Origin: Leucobacter zeae
Lineage (GTDB): Bacteria > Actinomycetota > Actinomycetes > Actinomycetales > Microbacteriaceae
Reading direction: 5' to 3'
Assembly (NCBI RefSeq): GCF_016758175.1
Contig: NZ_QYAB01000001.1
Span: 1,447,162 to 1,511,161, forward strand
DNA: 64,000 bases
Below the pieces are notes generated by a model. The model was not told the DNA's origin and ran no database searches. It saw only the letters and a list, made by a program, of their open reading frames with translations. Made by a program: the position numbers and the translations under genes. Positions 53,842 to 63,740 of this stretch are shown in pieces. Within the stretch, counting starts at the first letter, position 1. Every line of letters begins with the position of its first letter.

Positions 53842-54591
53842 TTGATCGATCGCACCGACCCGATGGCCGCAGCAGAGGCATTCCTCTTCGACCTCGACGG
53901 GGTGATCACCCCGACGGTGCTGCTGCACCGGCGCGCGTGGGCGGAGACCTTCGACGCCGTCTTCGCCCGGCACGGCGCCGCGCCGTACGCCGAGGACGAC
54001 TACTTCGTCTCCCTCGACGGACGGCCGCGATTCGAGGGGGTCGCGACGCTGCTCGCCGCGCGCGGGATCGTGCTGCCCGAGGGCGACGGCGCCGCCGCGG
54101 ACGGGGGCGCGGGGGACGGCACGGCCTGGTACGACACGATCCGCGGCATCGGCGATCGCAAGAACCGGGTCTTCACCGAGGTGCTCGCGCGCGACGGGAT
54201 CGCACCGTACCCGGGCTCGCTCAGGCTGCTCGACCTGCTCGCGGAGCGCGGGTCGCCGCTCGCGATCGTCTCGAGCTCGCGCAACGCCGAAGCGGTGCTC
54301 GGCGCGGCCGGCCTGCGGAACCGCTTCACCGCGGTCGTCGACGGCGCGGTCGCCGGACTCGAGGGGCTTGCGGGGAAGCCCGCGCCCGACACCTTCCTGC
54401 GCGCAGCCGAGCTGCTCGGCGTCCTCCCGGAGGACGCCGCGGTGTTCGAGGACGCCGCCTCCGGCGTGGCGGCGGCGGCGTCCGGCGGCTTCGGATGGAT
54501 CGTCGGCGTCGACCGGGGCACCGGGAGCGGGGCGCTGCTCGAAGCCGGAGCCCACACGATCGTGCACGACCTCGAGGAGCTGATGCCGTGA
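53842..54591 (+). CDS. HAD-family beta-phosphoglucomutase-like enzyme
   Basis: The 249-residue HAD protein has the nucleophile and acid Asp17-x-Asp19 (FLFDLDGVITP), Ser/Thr motif II (AIVSSSRN), Lys in GLAGKPAPDTFL and the acidic motif VFEDAASGVAA. Next to a GH65 phosphorylase it should convert beta-glucose-1-phosphate to glucose-6-phosphate. TTG 53842 is chosen because GGAGG lies 8 nt upstream; ATG 53863 has no ribosome site. It overlaps the GH65 gene by 4 bp. Confidence 0.9.
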   Translation: MIDRTDPMAAAEAFLFDLDGVITPTVLLHRRAWAETFDAVFARHGAAPYAEDDYFVSLDGRPRFEGVATLLAARGIVLPEGDGAAADGGAGDGTAWYDTIRGIGDRKNRVFTEVLARDGIAPYPGSLRLLDLLAERGSPLAIVSSSRNAEAVLGAAGLRNRFTAVVDGAVAGLEGLAGKPAPDTFLRAAELLGVLPEDAAVFEDAASGVAAAASGGFGWIVGVDRGTGSGALLEAGAHTIVHDLEELMP

Positions 54592-57134
54592 TCCAGGATC
54601 CGCAGACCGAGGGGCGGGACGCCCGCCGCGACTTCGGCGACGACCCCTGGCGGCTCGTCGTGCACGGCATCGATCCCGCGCTCGCGGGCCAGGACGAAAC
54701 GCTCTTCTCGCTCGGCAACGGCTACCTCGGGCTGCGCGGCAACCATGAGGAGGGGCTGCCGCTCGGCAGTCACGGCACGTTCATCAACGGGCTGCACGAG
54801 ACGTGGCGGATCCGGCACGCCGAGGCGGCCTACGGCTTCGCCGAGCACGGGCAGACCATCGTGAACGCGCCCGACGCGAAGACGATCCGCATCTACGTCG
54901 ACGACGAGCGGCTGAACCTCGAGACGGCCGATCTGCTCGATGCCAGGCGCACGCTCGATCTGCGGGCGGGAACGCTGGAGCGCACCCTGCTGTGGCTCAC
55001 GCCCACGGGGAAGCGCGTGCGGGTCGATACCCGACGCATGGTGTCGTTCGCGTCCCGGCACACGGCGACGATCGAGATGCGGGTGACGGTGCTCGACGCC
55101 GACGCCGATCTCACGATGAGCAGCCTCATCGTGAACCGGCAGGATCTCGGGCGCGTGAGCCCCGATCGTCCCGCGGCCGCGGGCATCGCCGACCCGCGCA
55201 AGAGCGAGGAGATCGTCGAGCGGATCCTCGATCCCGGACCGGCGGTGCACGACGGCGGGAGGAGCGTGCTGAGCTTCCGGGTGCGGAACTCGCGCATGGC
55301 GCTCGCCGTCGGCGCGGATCACGCCTTCGACGGCGGCGGCGAAGCGGATGCGGACGCCTGGCGGACCGAGGTCGAGGAGGGCGCGGATCGGACCAGGCAC
55401 GTCTTCCAGGGAACGGCCAGACAGGGCCGCACGGTCACGCTGCTGAAGACCGTCGCCTACCACTCGTCCGCGACCGCATCGCTGACCGAGGTGGTGGACC
55501 GATGCGTGCACACGCTGCGCAGCGCCGCGGCCCAGGAACCGGAGGAGCGCTGGGAGCAGCAGCGCGCCTTCCTCGACGCGTTCTGGGAACGGAGCGACGT
55601 GCGCGTCGACGCCGAACCGGGGGTGCAGCTCGCGATCCGCTGGAACCTCTTCCAGGCGGCCCAGGCGTCGGCGCGCGCCGATGGTCGCGGGATCGCGGCG
55701 AAGGGGCTGACCGGCTCGGGCTACGGAGGCCACTCGTTCTGGGACTCCGAGGTCTACGTGCTGCCCTTCCTCACCTACACGAGCCCCTTCTGGGCGCGGA
55801 ACGCCCTGCGCTCCCGCGAGCGCATGCTGGCGCAGGCGCGCATGCGGGCGCGCATGATGAACGAGGACGGCGCGCTGTTCCCGTGGCGCACCATCAACGG
55901 CGAAGAGGCGAGCGCCTACTATGCCGCTGGAACCGCTCAGTACCACATCAACGCCGACATCACGTACGCGCTCGCCCGGTACGTCGCCGCGACGGGCGAC
56001 CTCGAGTACATGCTCGCCGGAGCGTCTGACATCCCCATCGAGACCGCTCGGCTCTGGGCGACGCTCGGGTTCTGGCGCGCCGACGACGACGGCGGGGAGA
56101 GCTTCCACATCCACGGGGTGACCGGCCCCGACGAGTACACCACGGTCGTCAACGACAACCTCTTCACGAACGTGATGGCGCGCTTCAACCTGCGCTTCGC
56201 GGTCGAGGTGGCGCGTCGGCTCGCGTCAGAGGCGCCAGCGGAGTACGCGGAGCTCGCCGAGCGGCTCGCCCTCGATCCGGCCGAGATCGACGAGTGGGAG
56301 CGGGCGGCCGCAGGCATGAGCGTGCCGTACTCCGATGAGCTGGGGATCCACCCCCAGGACGCCCACTTCCTCGAGCGCGAGGTGTGGGATCTCGCCGCGA
56401 CCCCGCCCGAGCAGAAGCCGTTGCTGCTGCACTTCCATCCCCTCGTCATCTACCGCTTCCAGGTGCTCAAGCAGGCCGACGTCGTGCTCGCGCTGCTCCT
56501 CGCGAGCGACGAGTTCGGGCGCGACGAGAAGCGCAGGGACTTCGAGTACTACGACGCGCTCACGACGGGGGACTCGACGCTGTCGGCCGTCGTGCAGTCC
56601 ATCGTCGCGGCCGAGGTGGGCTACCGCGAGCTCGCCTACCGCTACTTCGATCACGCGCTGCGCGTCGATCTCGACGACCTGCACCAGAACTCAGCTGACG
56701 GCGTGCACATCGCGTCGACGGGGGGCGTCTGGATGACCCTCGTGCAGGGATTCGCCGGCATGCGCGACGCGGGCAGGCGCCTGCGGTTCGACCCGCGGCT
56801 GCCCGAGCACTGGGGGTCGCTCGAGTTCCCGCTCGAATGGCGGGGGAGTCGCGTCCGGGTGCGGCTGGAGCGCGCCGCCATCCGCTTCGAGATCGTCTCG
56901 GGGGACCGCGGCGTCTCCGTCGAGGTGCGCGGCGAGCGGTTCGAGGTCGAGCCGGGATCGCCCGTGACGGTGCCGCTCGCGGACCAGGGCCCCGACCTCG
57001 GCGAGTTCCAGGGGCTCTCGGCCGGGATCCTGCCGCGCGACGGGGAGAGCGGAGCGCAGACCGTGGCGCACGCGGATGTTCCGGTCGTCACGACGGTGAT
57101 CCCGACCCGCCCGTACGACGCCCCGGGAGCCTGA
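54588..57134 (+). CDS. GH65 disaccharide phosphorylase (maltose/trehalose/kojibiose type)
   Basis: The 848-residue protein is full length for glycoside hydrolase family 65. It has an N-terminal beta-sandwich (ETLFSLGNGYLGLRGNHEEG), an (alpha/alpha)6 barrel with the general acid Glu516 (GVTGPDEYTTVVNDN), the KQADVVLALLL segment and a C-terminal beta domain. GH65 enzymes phosphorolyse alpha-glucobiosides to beta-glucose-1-phosphate and a sugar, fitting the coupled beta-PGM gene. Which disaccharide is used cannot be settled by eye. GTG 54588 overlaps the preceding stop. Confidence 0.93.
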   Translation: MIQDPQTEGRDARRDFGDDPWRLVVHGIDPALAGQDETLFSLGNGYLGLRGNHEEGLPLGSHGTFINGLHETWRIRHAEAAYGFAEHGQTIVNAPDAKTIRIYVDDERLNLETADLLDARRTLDLRAGTLERTLLWLTPTGKRVRVDTRRMVSFASRHTATIEMRVTVLDADADLTMSSLIVNRQDLGRVSPDRPAAAGIADPRKSEEIVERILDPGPAVHDGGRSVLSFRVRNSRMALAVGADHAFDGGGEADADAWRTEVEEGADRTRHVFQGTARQGRTVTLLKTVAYHSSATASLTEVVDRCVHTLRSAAAQEPEERWEQQRAFLDAFWERSDVRVDAEPGVQLAIRWNLFQAAQASARADGRGIAAKGLTGSGYGGHSFWDSEVYVLPFLTYTSPFWARNALRSRERMLAQARMRARMMNEDGALFPWRTINGEEASAYYAAGTAQYHINADITYALARYVAATGDLEYMLAGASDIPIETARLWATLGFWRADDDGGESFHIHGVTGPDEYTTVVNDNLFTNVMARFNLRFAVEVARRLASEAPAEYAELAERLALDPAEIDEWERAAAGMSVPYSDELGIHPQDAHFLEREVWDLAATPPEQKPLLLHFHPLVIYRFQVLKQADVVLALLLASDEFGRDEKRRDFEYYDALTTGDSTLSAVVQSIVAAEVGYRELAYRYFDHALRVDLDDLHQNSADGVHIASTGGVWMTLVQGFAGMRDAGRRLRFDPRLPEHWGSLEFPLEWRGSRVRVRLERAAIRFEIVSGDRGVSVEVRGERFEVEPGSPVTVPLADQGPDLGEFQGLSAGILPRDGESGAQTVAHADVPVVTTVIPTRPYDAPGA

Positions 57135-57225
57135 GGATCCGGCGTCCGCCCGCCCGATAGGATGGATCCATTGCGGATCGCGCGCGGCGCGGATCCCGAA
57201 TCGCTCCGAGTGAAAGGCGGGCATC

Positions 57226-57546
57226 GTGACCTATGTGATCGCTCTTCCGTGCGTCGACGTGAAGGATCGGGCGTGCGTCGACGAGTGTCCGGTCGACTGC
57301 ATCTACGAGGGCGAGCGCTCGCTCTACATCCACCCGGACGAGTGCGTCGACTGCGGGGCGTGCGAGCCCGTGTGCCCGGTCGAGGCCATCTACTACGAGG
57401 ACGACCTGCCCGAGGTCTGGGCCGACTACTACAAGGCGAACGTCGAGTTCTTCGACGAGATCGGCTCGCCGGGCGGAGCGGCCAAGGTGGGCGCGTACGA
57501 TTTCGACCACCCGCTCATCGCGGCGCTGCCGAAGCTGGGCGAGTAG
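57226..57546 (+). CDS. fdxA: Seven/eight-iron ferredoxin FdxA
   Basis: The 106-residue electron carrier has Cys clusters [20 protein letters not shown] and [19 protein letters not shown], the layout of actinobacterial 7Fe/8Fe ferredoxins, and an acidic C-terminus. GTG 57226 lies just after AAAGGCGGG. TAGGAT at about 57158 may be the -10. It sits directly before dapC, a conserved actinobacterial neighbour pair. Confidence 0.96.
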   Translation: MTYVIALPCVDVKDRACVDECPVDCIYEGERSLYIHPDECVDCGACEPVCPVEAIYYEDDLPEVWADYYKANVEFFDEIGSPGGAAKVGAYDFDHPLIAALPKLGE

Positions 57547-57550
57547 GCGC

Positions 57551-58663
57551 ATGCGGGGGCCGCTGCCCGACTATCCCTGGGACGCCATGGCGCCCTTCGC
57601 CGCGCGCGCGGCCGAGCACCCAGGCGGGGCGATCAACCTCTCCGTCGGCTCGCCGGTCGACCCCACGCCCGCGCGCGTGCGCGCTGCGCTCGTCGACGCA
57701 TCCGATGCCCATGCGTATCCCGCGACGGCGGGCGATCGCGAGCTGCGCGCGGCGATCGCGGAGTGGTACCTGCGTCGACGCGGCGCGACGGTCGACCCGG
57801 AAGCGGTGCTGCCGACGATCGGGTCGAAGGAGCTCGTCGCGCTGCTGCCGTTCCTGCTCGGTCTCGGCCCGGAGGAGACGGTGGTCTTCCCGACGGTCGC
57901 CTACCCGAGCTACGCGATGGGAGCTGCCCTCGCCGGCGCTCGGGCCGTCGCCTGCGACGACCCGCACGAGTGGCCCGAGGGAACGAAGCTGGCCTGGGTG
58001 AACTCGCCGTCGAACCCCGACGGCCGGGTGCTCGACGTCGACGCCCTGCGCGCCGCTGTCGCTCGCGCCCGTGAGCTCGGCGCGGTGCTCGTGAGCGACG
58101 AGTGCTACGCGGAGCTCGGCTGGGAGGCGCCCTGGGACACCGAGCGGATCCCGTCCGTGCTCGACCCGCGGGTCGTCGGCGACGACCACAGCGGGGTGCT
58201 CAGCGCCTACTCCCTGAGCAAGCAGTCCAACCTCGCGGGGTATCGCGCGGCGTTCATCGCGGGGGATCGCGAGCTGATCGACCGGCTGCTGACGGTGCGC
58301 AAGCACGCGGGGCTCATGCAGGCGGCGCCCGTCCAGGCCGCGATGATCGCCGCGCTGCGCGACGAGGAGCACGTCGCCGAGCAGCGCGAGCGCTACCGCG
58401 CGCGACGCGAGATCCTGCTGCCGGCGCTGCTCGCGGCCGGCTACCGCATCGACGGCAGCGAGGCCGGCCTCTACCTCTGGGCGACGCGCGGCGCGGACGC
58501 CTGGGAGAGCGTCGCCGAGTTCGCGGAGCGCGGCATCGTCGTCGGTCCCGGCCCGTTCTACGGCGATGGATCGACGGAGCACGTGCGTCTCGCGCTCACG
58601 GCGAGCGACGCGGATATCGCCGAGGTCGCGGCCAGGCTGCGGGCCGCTCCGGCGTCGGCGTGA
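57551..58663 (+). CDS. dapC: Succinyldiaminopimelate transaminase DapC
   Basis: The 370-residue fold-type I PLP enzyme makes N-succinyl-LL-DAP for lysine and peptidoglycan. Markers are NLSVGSPVDPTP, ATAGDRELRAAIAEWYLRRRG, VNSPSNPDGRVL, VSDECYAELGWE and the PLP lysine in YSLSKQSNLAGYRAAF. The order fdxA-dapC, with dapD and dapE close by, identifies it as DapC rather than a general aminotransferase. Confidence 0.94.
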   Translation: MRGPLPDYPWDAMAPFAARAAEHPGGAINLSVGSPVDPTPARVRAALVDASDAHAYPATAGDRELRAAIAEWYLRRRGATVDPEAVLPTIGSKELVALLPFLLGLGPEETVVFPTVAYPSYAMGAALAGARAVACDDPHEWPEGTKLAWVNSPSNPDGRVLDVDALRAAVARARELGAVLVSDECYAELGWEAPWDTERIPSVLDPRVVGDDHSGVLSAYSLSKQSNLAGYRAAFIAGDRELIDRLLTVRKHAGLMQAAPVQAAMIAALRDEEHVAEQRERYRARREILLPALLAAGYRIDGSEAGLYLWATRGADAWESVAEFAERGIVVGPGPFYGDGSTEHVRLALTASDADIAEVAARLRAAPASA

Positions 58664-58813
58664 ATCGACATTTTGTTCGACGTCGAGATACTCTAGGTGG
58701 CGGGTGCGGAACTACGGCACCGGCCCCGGGCTCCCTCCGGAGCCGATAGGGTGAATACAACGGCGGCGTTACATCCGACGCCCGACCGGCACGAGACCTC
58801 ACGAGGAGACGAT

Positions 58814-60112
<1,299 letters not shown>

Positions 60113-60113
60113 C

Positions 60114-60170
60114 GCCCTGAGACGCGTGTGGGCCCCGACCCGAGGTCGGGGCCCACACGCGTCTCAGGGC
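60114..60170 (+). terminator. gltA terminator, perfect 27-bp stem
   Basis: Arms 60114-60140 and 60144-60170 are perfect reverse complements around a CGA loop, starting 2 nt after the gltA stop. It is the strongest hairpin of the window. Confidence 0.8.
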
Positions 60171-60190
60171 AGCGGACCGGCCCCGGCGTA

Positions 60191-60260
60191 CCGACCCACT
60201 CCTCGACCGTCGAGACGGCATCGGAGCCGATGCCGTCTCGACGGGCCGATAGTGGCTCGG
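60191..60260. repeat. 70-bp intergenic palindrome (family B, copy 2)
   Basis: 34-nt arms (60191-60224 and 60227-60260) are near-perfect reverse complements over 17 central pairs and imperfect outside. The sequence matches the palindrome at 43455-43524 (31 of 34 in the right arm, sharing CCGATGCCGTCTCG and TAGTGGCTCGG). It follows the gltA terminator and faces dapD, so termination alone does not explain it. Confidence 0.8.
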
Positions 60261-60325
60261 TGAATGCGGGTGCCGGGGGAGCCAGGAGCCGGTTGCCGGC
60301 GGAGCCGGGGCCGGATCCCGATCGA

Positions 60326-61282
60326 CTACGCGTGCAGCGCGGCGTTGAGCACGATGCCCGCGCCCTCGCGCGGCAGCGCCTCGACCGATCCCGTGCGGGA
60401 GTTGCGCCGGAAGAGGAGTCCGGGAAGTCCTGACAGCTCGAGTGCCTTGACCTCGACCGGCTCGCCCGCCGAATCGCTGGTGCCCTTCGGCAGCACGACC
60501 TTCGTGCCCGCGGTGACGTAGAGGCCGGCCTCGACGACGCTGTCGTCGCCGAGGGAGATGCCGATGCCGGAGTTCGCCCCGAGGAGCGCGCGCTCTCCGA
60601 TGGTGATCCGCTGGGTGCCGCCGCCCGAGAGCGTGCCCATGATGGAGGCGCCGCCGCCGATGTCGGAGCCGTCGCCCACGACGACGCCCTGCGAGATGCG
60701 GCCCTCGACCATCGAGGCGCCGAGCGTGCCGGCGTTGAAGTTCACGAAGCCCTCGTGCATCACGGTCGTGCCCGGTGCGAGATGCGCGCCCAGGCGTACG
60801 CGGGCGGCGTCCGCGATGCGCACGCCCTGGGGCACGACGTAGTCGGTGAGGCGCGGGAACTTGTCGAGCGAGACGAGCGAGACGCCGGCGCGCTTCAGGC
60901 GCGGCAGCCGCTCCGCGTAGACGTCGGGCAGCATCGGCCCGTGCGTCGTCCAGGCGATGTTCGGCAGCTTGCCGAAGATGCCGTCGAGGGAGATCGAGTT
61001 CGGCCGCACGAGGCAGTGCGACAGCAGGTGGAGCCGCAGGTAGGCGTCAGCCGTATCGGCCGGAGCCGCGTCGAGATCGATCTCGACGGTCGTGGGGCGC
61101 ACCTCGACACCGCGGAGCGCGTCCTCGCCCGCGAGCTCTTCGAGCTCCGCCGGCGCGATCCAGGGATCTCGCCCCGCGGGGCGATTCCCGAGGCGCGGGG
61201 AGGGGAACCATGCATCGAGCACGGTCCCGTCTGCGGCGACGGTCGTGATTCCGGCGGACCAGGCGAAGCGGGGTGCAGTCAT
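60326..61282 (-). CDS. dapD: Tetrahydrodipicolinate N-succinyltransferase DapD
   Basis: The 318-residue enzyme adds succinate to tetrahydrodipicolinate in the DAP pathway. It has the actinobacterial DapD N-domain and a left-handed beta-helix with hexapeptide turns ([40 protein letters not shown]). ATG 61282 is chosen since TAGCAT lies 7 nt upstream. It is divergent from dapE; both use leaderless-type promoters. Confidence 0.95.
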   Translation of the reverse strand: MTAPRFAWSAGITTVAADGTVLDAWFPSPRLGNRPAGRDPWIAPAELEELAGEDALRGVEVRPTTVEIDLDAAPADTADAYLRLHLLSHCLVRPNSISLDGIFGKLPNIAWTTHGPMLPDVYAERLPRLKRAGVSLVSLDKFPRLTDYVVPQGVRIADAARVRLGAHLAPGTTVMHEGFVNFNAGTLGASMVEGRISQGVVVGDGSDIGGGASIMGTLSGGGTQRITIGERALLGANSGIGISLGDDSVVEAGLYVTAGTKVVLPKGTSDSAGEPVEVKALELSGLPGLLFRRNSRTGSVEALPREGAGIVLNAALHA

Positions 61283-61289
61283 GCAGACC

Positions 61290-61295
61290 ATGCTA
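61290..61295 (-). promoter_or_regulatory. -10 element, leaderless dapD
   Basis: TAGCAT on the minus strand, followed by 7 nt and the dapD ATG. Confidence 0.55.
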
Positions 61296-61409
61296 TCGCC
61301 GCTCCGGCGTGCCCGATCGCGTCGGCGACACTCGGTGACTCCGGGCGACACCCGGCGAGATGCGCGCTGGCGCGCGCGTCGCGTCCCCGCGGTCCGCGCG
61401 GGGACGTTC

Positions 61410-61415
61410 TAGAGT
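61410..61415 (+). promoter_or_regulatory. -10 element, leaderless dapE
   Basis: TAGAGT is followed by 7 nt and the dapE GTG at 61423. Confidence 0.55.
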
Positions 61416-61422
61416 GGAGCGG

Positions 61423-62541
61423 GTGAGCAGCGAATCCAGCATCAACCCGTCACTCCCACTCGACGTCGACGCCGGACCGGTGTCCCTCACCCGTCAGCTG
61501 TGCGACATCCCCTCGGTATCGGGCGACGAACGCGCGATCGCCGACGCCGTCGAGGCGCTGCTGCGCGCACGCGCGCCGCACCTCGCGGTCGTGCGCGACG
61601 GCGACACCATCGTGGCCAGGACCGAGCTCGGCAGGGAGCGCCGCGTCGCGATCGCGGGCCACCTCGACACCGTGCCGATCAACGCGAATCTGCCCGTGCG
61701 CGACGAGCTCGACCCCGAGACGGGCGCACCCGTCATCTGGGGCAGGGGAACGGTCGACATGAAAGCGGGCGTCGCGGTGCAGCTCGCGCTCGCGGTCGCG
61801 CTCGATATGCCGGCGGTCGACCTCACCTGGATCTGGTACGACCACGAGGAGGTCGACTCCAGCCTGAGCGGTCTCGGCCGCGCCATGCGCAACCACCCGG
61901 GGCTCTTCGCGGCCGACTTCGCGATCCTGGGAGAGCCCTCGAACGGGACGATCGAGGGCGGATGCAACGGGACCCTGCGCGCCAGGGTCGCGCTCGAGGG
62001 GACTCGGGCGCACTCGGCCCGCAGCTGGATGGGCCGCAACGCCATCCACCGCGCCGGGGCGCTGCTCGCGCGGCTCGAGGCGTACGAGGCCGAGCGCGTG
62101 GTCGTCGACGGGCTCGAGTACCGCGAAGGGCTGAACGCGGTGCGGGTCGAGGGCGGCGTCGCGGGCAACGTCATTCCCGACCGCTGCGAGATCGAGGTGA
62201 ACTACCGGTTCGCTCCGAGCCGCAGCACGGACGAGGCCGTCGCCTTCGTGCGCGACTTCTTCTCCGACGCCGACGAGGTGCGGATCGTCGATCTCTCCCC
62301 GGGAGCCCGGCCCGGTCTCGACGCTCCGCTCGCTCGGCGCTTCGTCGACGCCGTCGGCGCCGAGCCGACCGCCAAGCTCGGGTGGACCGACGTGTCGCGC
62401 TTCTCGGCGCTCGGCATCCCCGCGGTGAACTTCGGGCCGGGCAACGCCCTGCTCGCCCACGCGGATGACGAGCGGGTGCCTGTCGCCCAGATCGAGAGCT
62501 CGTACGCGGCGCTTCTGGCCTGGCTCACCGCCGCTGAATGA
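61423..62541 (+). CDS. dapE: Succinyl-diaminopimelate desuccinylase DapE
   Basis: The 372-residue M20-family metallohydrolase removes succinate to give LL-DAP. Metal-binding motifs are AGHLDTVPIN, WGRGTVDMKAGVAVQL and WYDHEEVDSSLSG (catalytic Glu), ILGEPSNGTIEGGCNG, and the terminal His in LLAHADDERVP. GTG 61423 is preferred for its TAGAGT element. With dapC and dapD in the window this gives three succinylase-branch steps. Confidence 0.95.
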   Translation: MSSESSINPSLPLDVDAGPVSLTRQLCDIPSVSGDERAIADAVEALLRARAPHLAVVRDGDTIVARTELGRERRVAIAGHLDTVPINANLPVRDELDPETGAPVIWGRGTVDMKAGVAVQLALAVALDMPAVDLTWIWYDHEEVDSSLSGLGRAMRNHPGLFAADFAILGEPSNGTIEGGCNGTLRARVALEGTRAHSARSWMGRNAIHRAGALLARLEAYEAERVVVDGLEYREGLNAVRVEGGVAGNVIPDRCEIEVNYRFAPSRSTDEAVAFVRDFFSDADEVRIVDLSPGARPGLDAPLARRFVDAVGAEPTAKLGWTDVSRFSALGIPAVNFGPGNALLAHADDERVPVAQIESSYAALLAWLTAAE

Positions 62542-62636
62542 TGCGTCCCCGCGTCACCGGGCGACGCACGATTTCGCGCTCGGGCGCTCGTGACCGGTAA
62601 AATGGTTCCGAACCACCAAACTTGCAAGGAGGCGTC

Positions 62637-62807
62637 ATGGCTGCAATGAAACCGAGGACTGGGGATGGACCCATGGAGGCGGTGCGGGAGAGCCGCCTGA
62701 TCGTGGTCCGTGTCCCGCTCGAGGGCGGTGGACGTCTTGTGGTCTCGGTCAACGACCAGGAGGCCGCGGAGCTGCGCGACGTGCTCGCGGGCGTCCTCGA
62801 CGGATAG
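62637..62807 (+). CDS. DUF3117 small conserved protein
   Basis: The 56-residue protein (MAAMKPRTGDGPMEAVRESR, then VPLEGGGRLVVSVNDQEAAE) is a DUF3117 member, found across actinobacteria. Its function is not known to me. ATG 62637 has a strong AAGGAGG site, and TAAAAT at 62598-62603 is a good -10. Two hairpins follow. Confidence 0.9.
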   Translation: MAAMKPRTGDGPMEAVRESRLIVVRVPLEGGGRLVVSVNDQEAAELRDVLAGVLDG

Positions 62808-62813
62808 CGCACC

Positions 62814-62847
62814 GTCGAACCGCCGACGGTGCCGTCGGCGGTTCGAC
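62814..62847 (+). terminator. Terminator of the DUF3117 gene
   Basis: GTCGAACCGCCGACGG (62814-62829) pairs perfectly with 62832-62847, 6 nt after the stop codon. Confidence 0.7.
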
Positions 62848-62850
62848 ACT

Positions 62851-62883
62851 AGAACGGCCCCCGCCGATGGCGGGGGCCGTTCT
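62851..62883. terminator. Second hairpin, probably the terminator of the convergent methyltransferase gene
   Basis: A perfect 15-bp stem (AGAACGGCCCCCGCC at 62851-62865 with 62869-62883) closes a GAT loop. It lies between the convergent DUF3117 and O-methyltransferase genes and may serve both. Confidence 0.65.
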
Positions 62884-62938
62884 CGTGTTCCGGGTCAGGG
62901 CGCTCCCGGCGCGCGACCGCGCGGGGCCTGCCCGTCGC

Positions 62939-63616
62939 TCAGTCGTCGAGGCGCACGAGCGTGAGCACGCCGTCGCCAGCCGGCGAGAGCATCGGCGCGA
63001 TCGCGGGGGACTCCGCGACCAGCGAGAGCAGGTCGCGCATGGACTGCGTGGCCTCATCCCTGGCGGCGGGATCGGGGACGCGCCCGTGCGAGAAGGCGCC
63101 GGGCACCACGATGCAGCCGCCCGGCCGCACGATCCCGAGCGCGTGCTCGAAGTACTCGAGCAGCTGCGCCGGGTTCGCGTCGATGAGGACGAGGTCGTAC
63201 GAGGCGAGGTTCAGGCGGGGGAGCACGTGCAGCGCGTCTCCCTCGACGAGCCGGAGCCGCGAGGCGGCGATGCCGGCCGAGGCGAAGATCCCCTTCGCCT
63301 CGCGCAGATGCTCGGCCTCCACCTCGATCGAGGTGAGGGTGGCCTGATCGGCGTAGCGGAGCAGCGAGAGCCCGCTCACCCCGACACCCGTGCCGATCTC
63401 GCAGATCGCCTGCGCCCGCGAGAGCACGGCGACGCCCGAGAGCTGCGCCGAGACCGACCGGCTGACGGGCTCGATGCCGAGCTCGAGGGAGAGGCGGCGG
63501 GCGCGGACGAGGGCTTCCGTCTCGCCCGGGTACTGCTCGGCGTACTGCCAGTTGCGTTCGAGCTTGCTCACGATCTCCTCCGTGCCGGAACCCGGCGGCC
63601 CGTCGGAGCCGCCCAT
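62939..63616 (-). CDS. Class I SAM-dependent O-methyltransferase (family 3)
   Basis: The 225-residue protein has the O-methyltransferase family 3 core: the SAM-binding loop AICEIGTGVGVSGLSLL, the acidic strand LTSIEVEAEHLREAKGIF and YDLVLIDANPAQLLEYFEHA. It likely methylates a small phenolic or catechol-like compound; the substrate is unknown. ATG 63616 fits TACTCT 6 nt upstream. An internal GTG (EEI-VSKLERNW) has GGAGGAG in front and is an alternative that would lose about 15 residues. It is conserved near tatB in actinobacteria. Confidence 0.88.
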   Translation of the reverse strand: MGGSDGPPGSGTEEIVSKLERNWQYAEQYPGETEALVRARRLSLELGIEPVSRSVSAQLSGVAVLSRAQAICEIGTGVGVSGLSLLRYADQATLTSIEVEAEHLREAKGIFASAGIAASRLRLVEGDALHVLPRLNLASYDLVLIDANPAQLLEYFEHALGIVRPGGCIVVPGAFSHGRVPDPAARDEATQSMRDLLSLVAESPAIAPMLSPAGDGVLTLVRLDD

Positions 63617-63621
63617 CGTCC

Positions 63622-63628
63622 CAGAGTA
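63622..63628 (-). promoter_or_regulatory. -10 element, leaderless O-methyltransferase gene
   Basis: TACTCT on the minus strand lies 6 nt before ATG 63616. Confidence 0.45.
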
Positions 63629-63727
63629 GGGCGTTCCGTCGCGCGCGCGTCGCGCACACGCGAGGAACCCGCGAAACCGGGGCGCGGCGCAAGCGGATCC
63701 CGCGGCGATTTCACCGCGGTGGACCGG

Positions 63728-63733
63728 TAGCAT
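63728..63733 (+). promoter_or_regulatory. -10 element, leaderless tatB
   Basis: TAGCAT is followed by 7 nt and the tatB ATG at 63741; no ribosome site precedes the ATG. Confidence 0.55.
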
Positions 63734-63740
63734 GGTCGGG

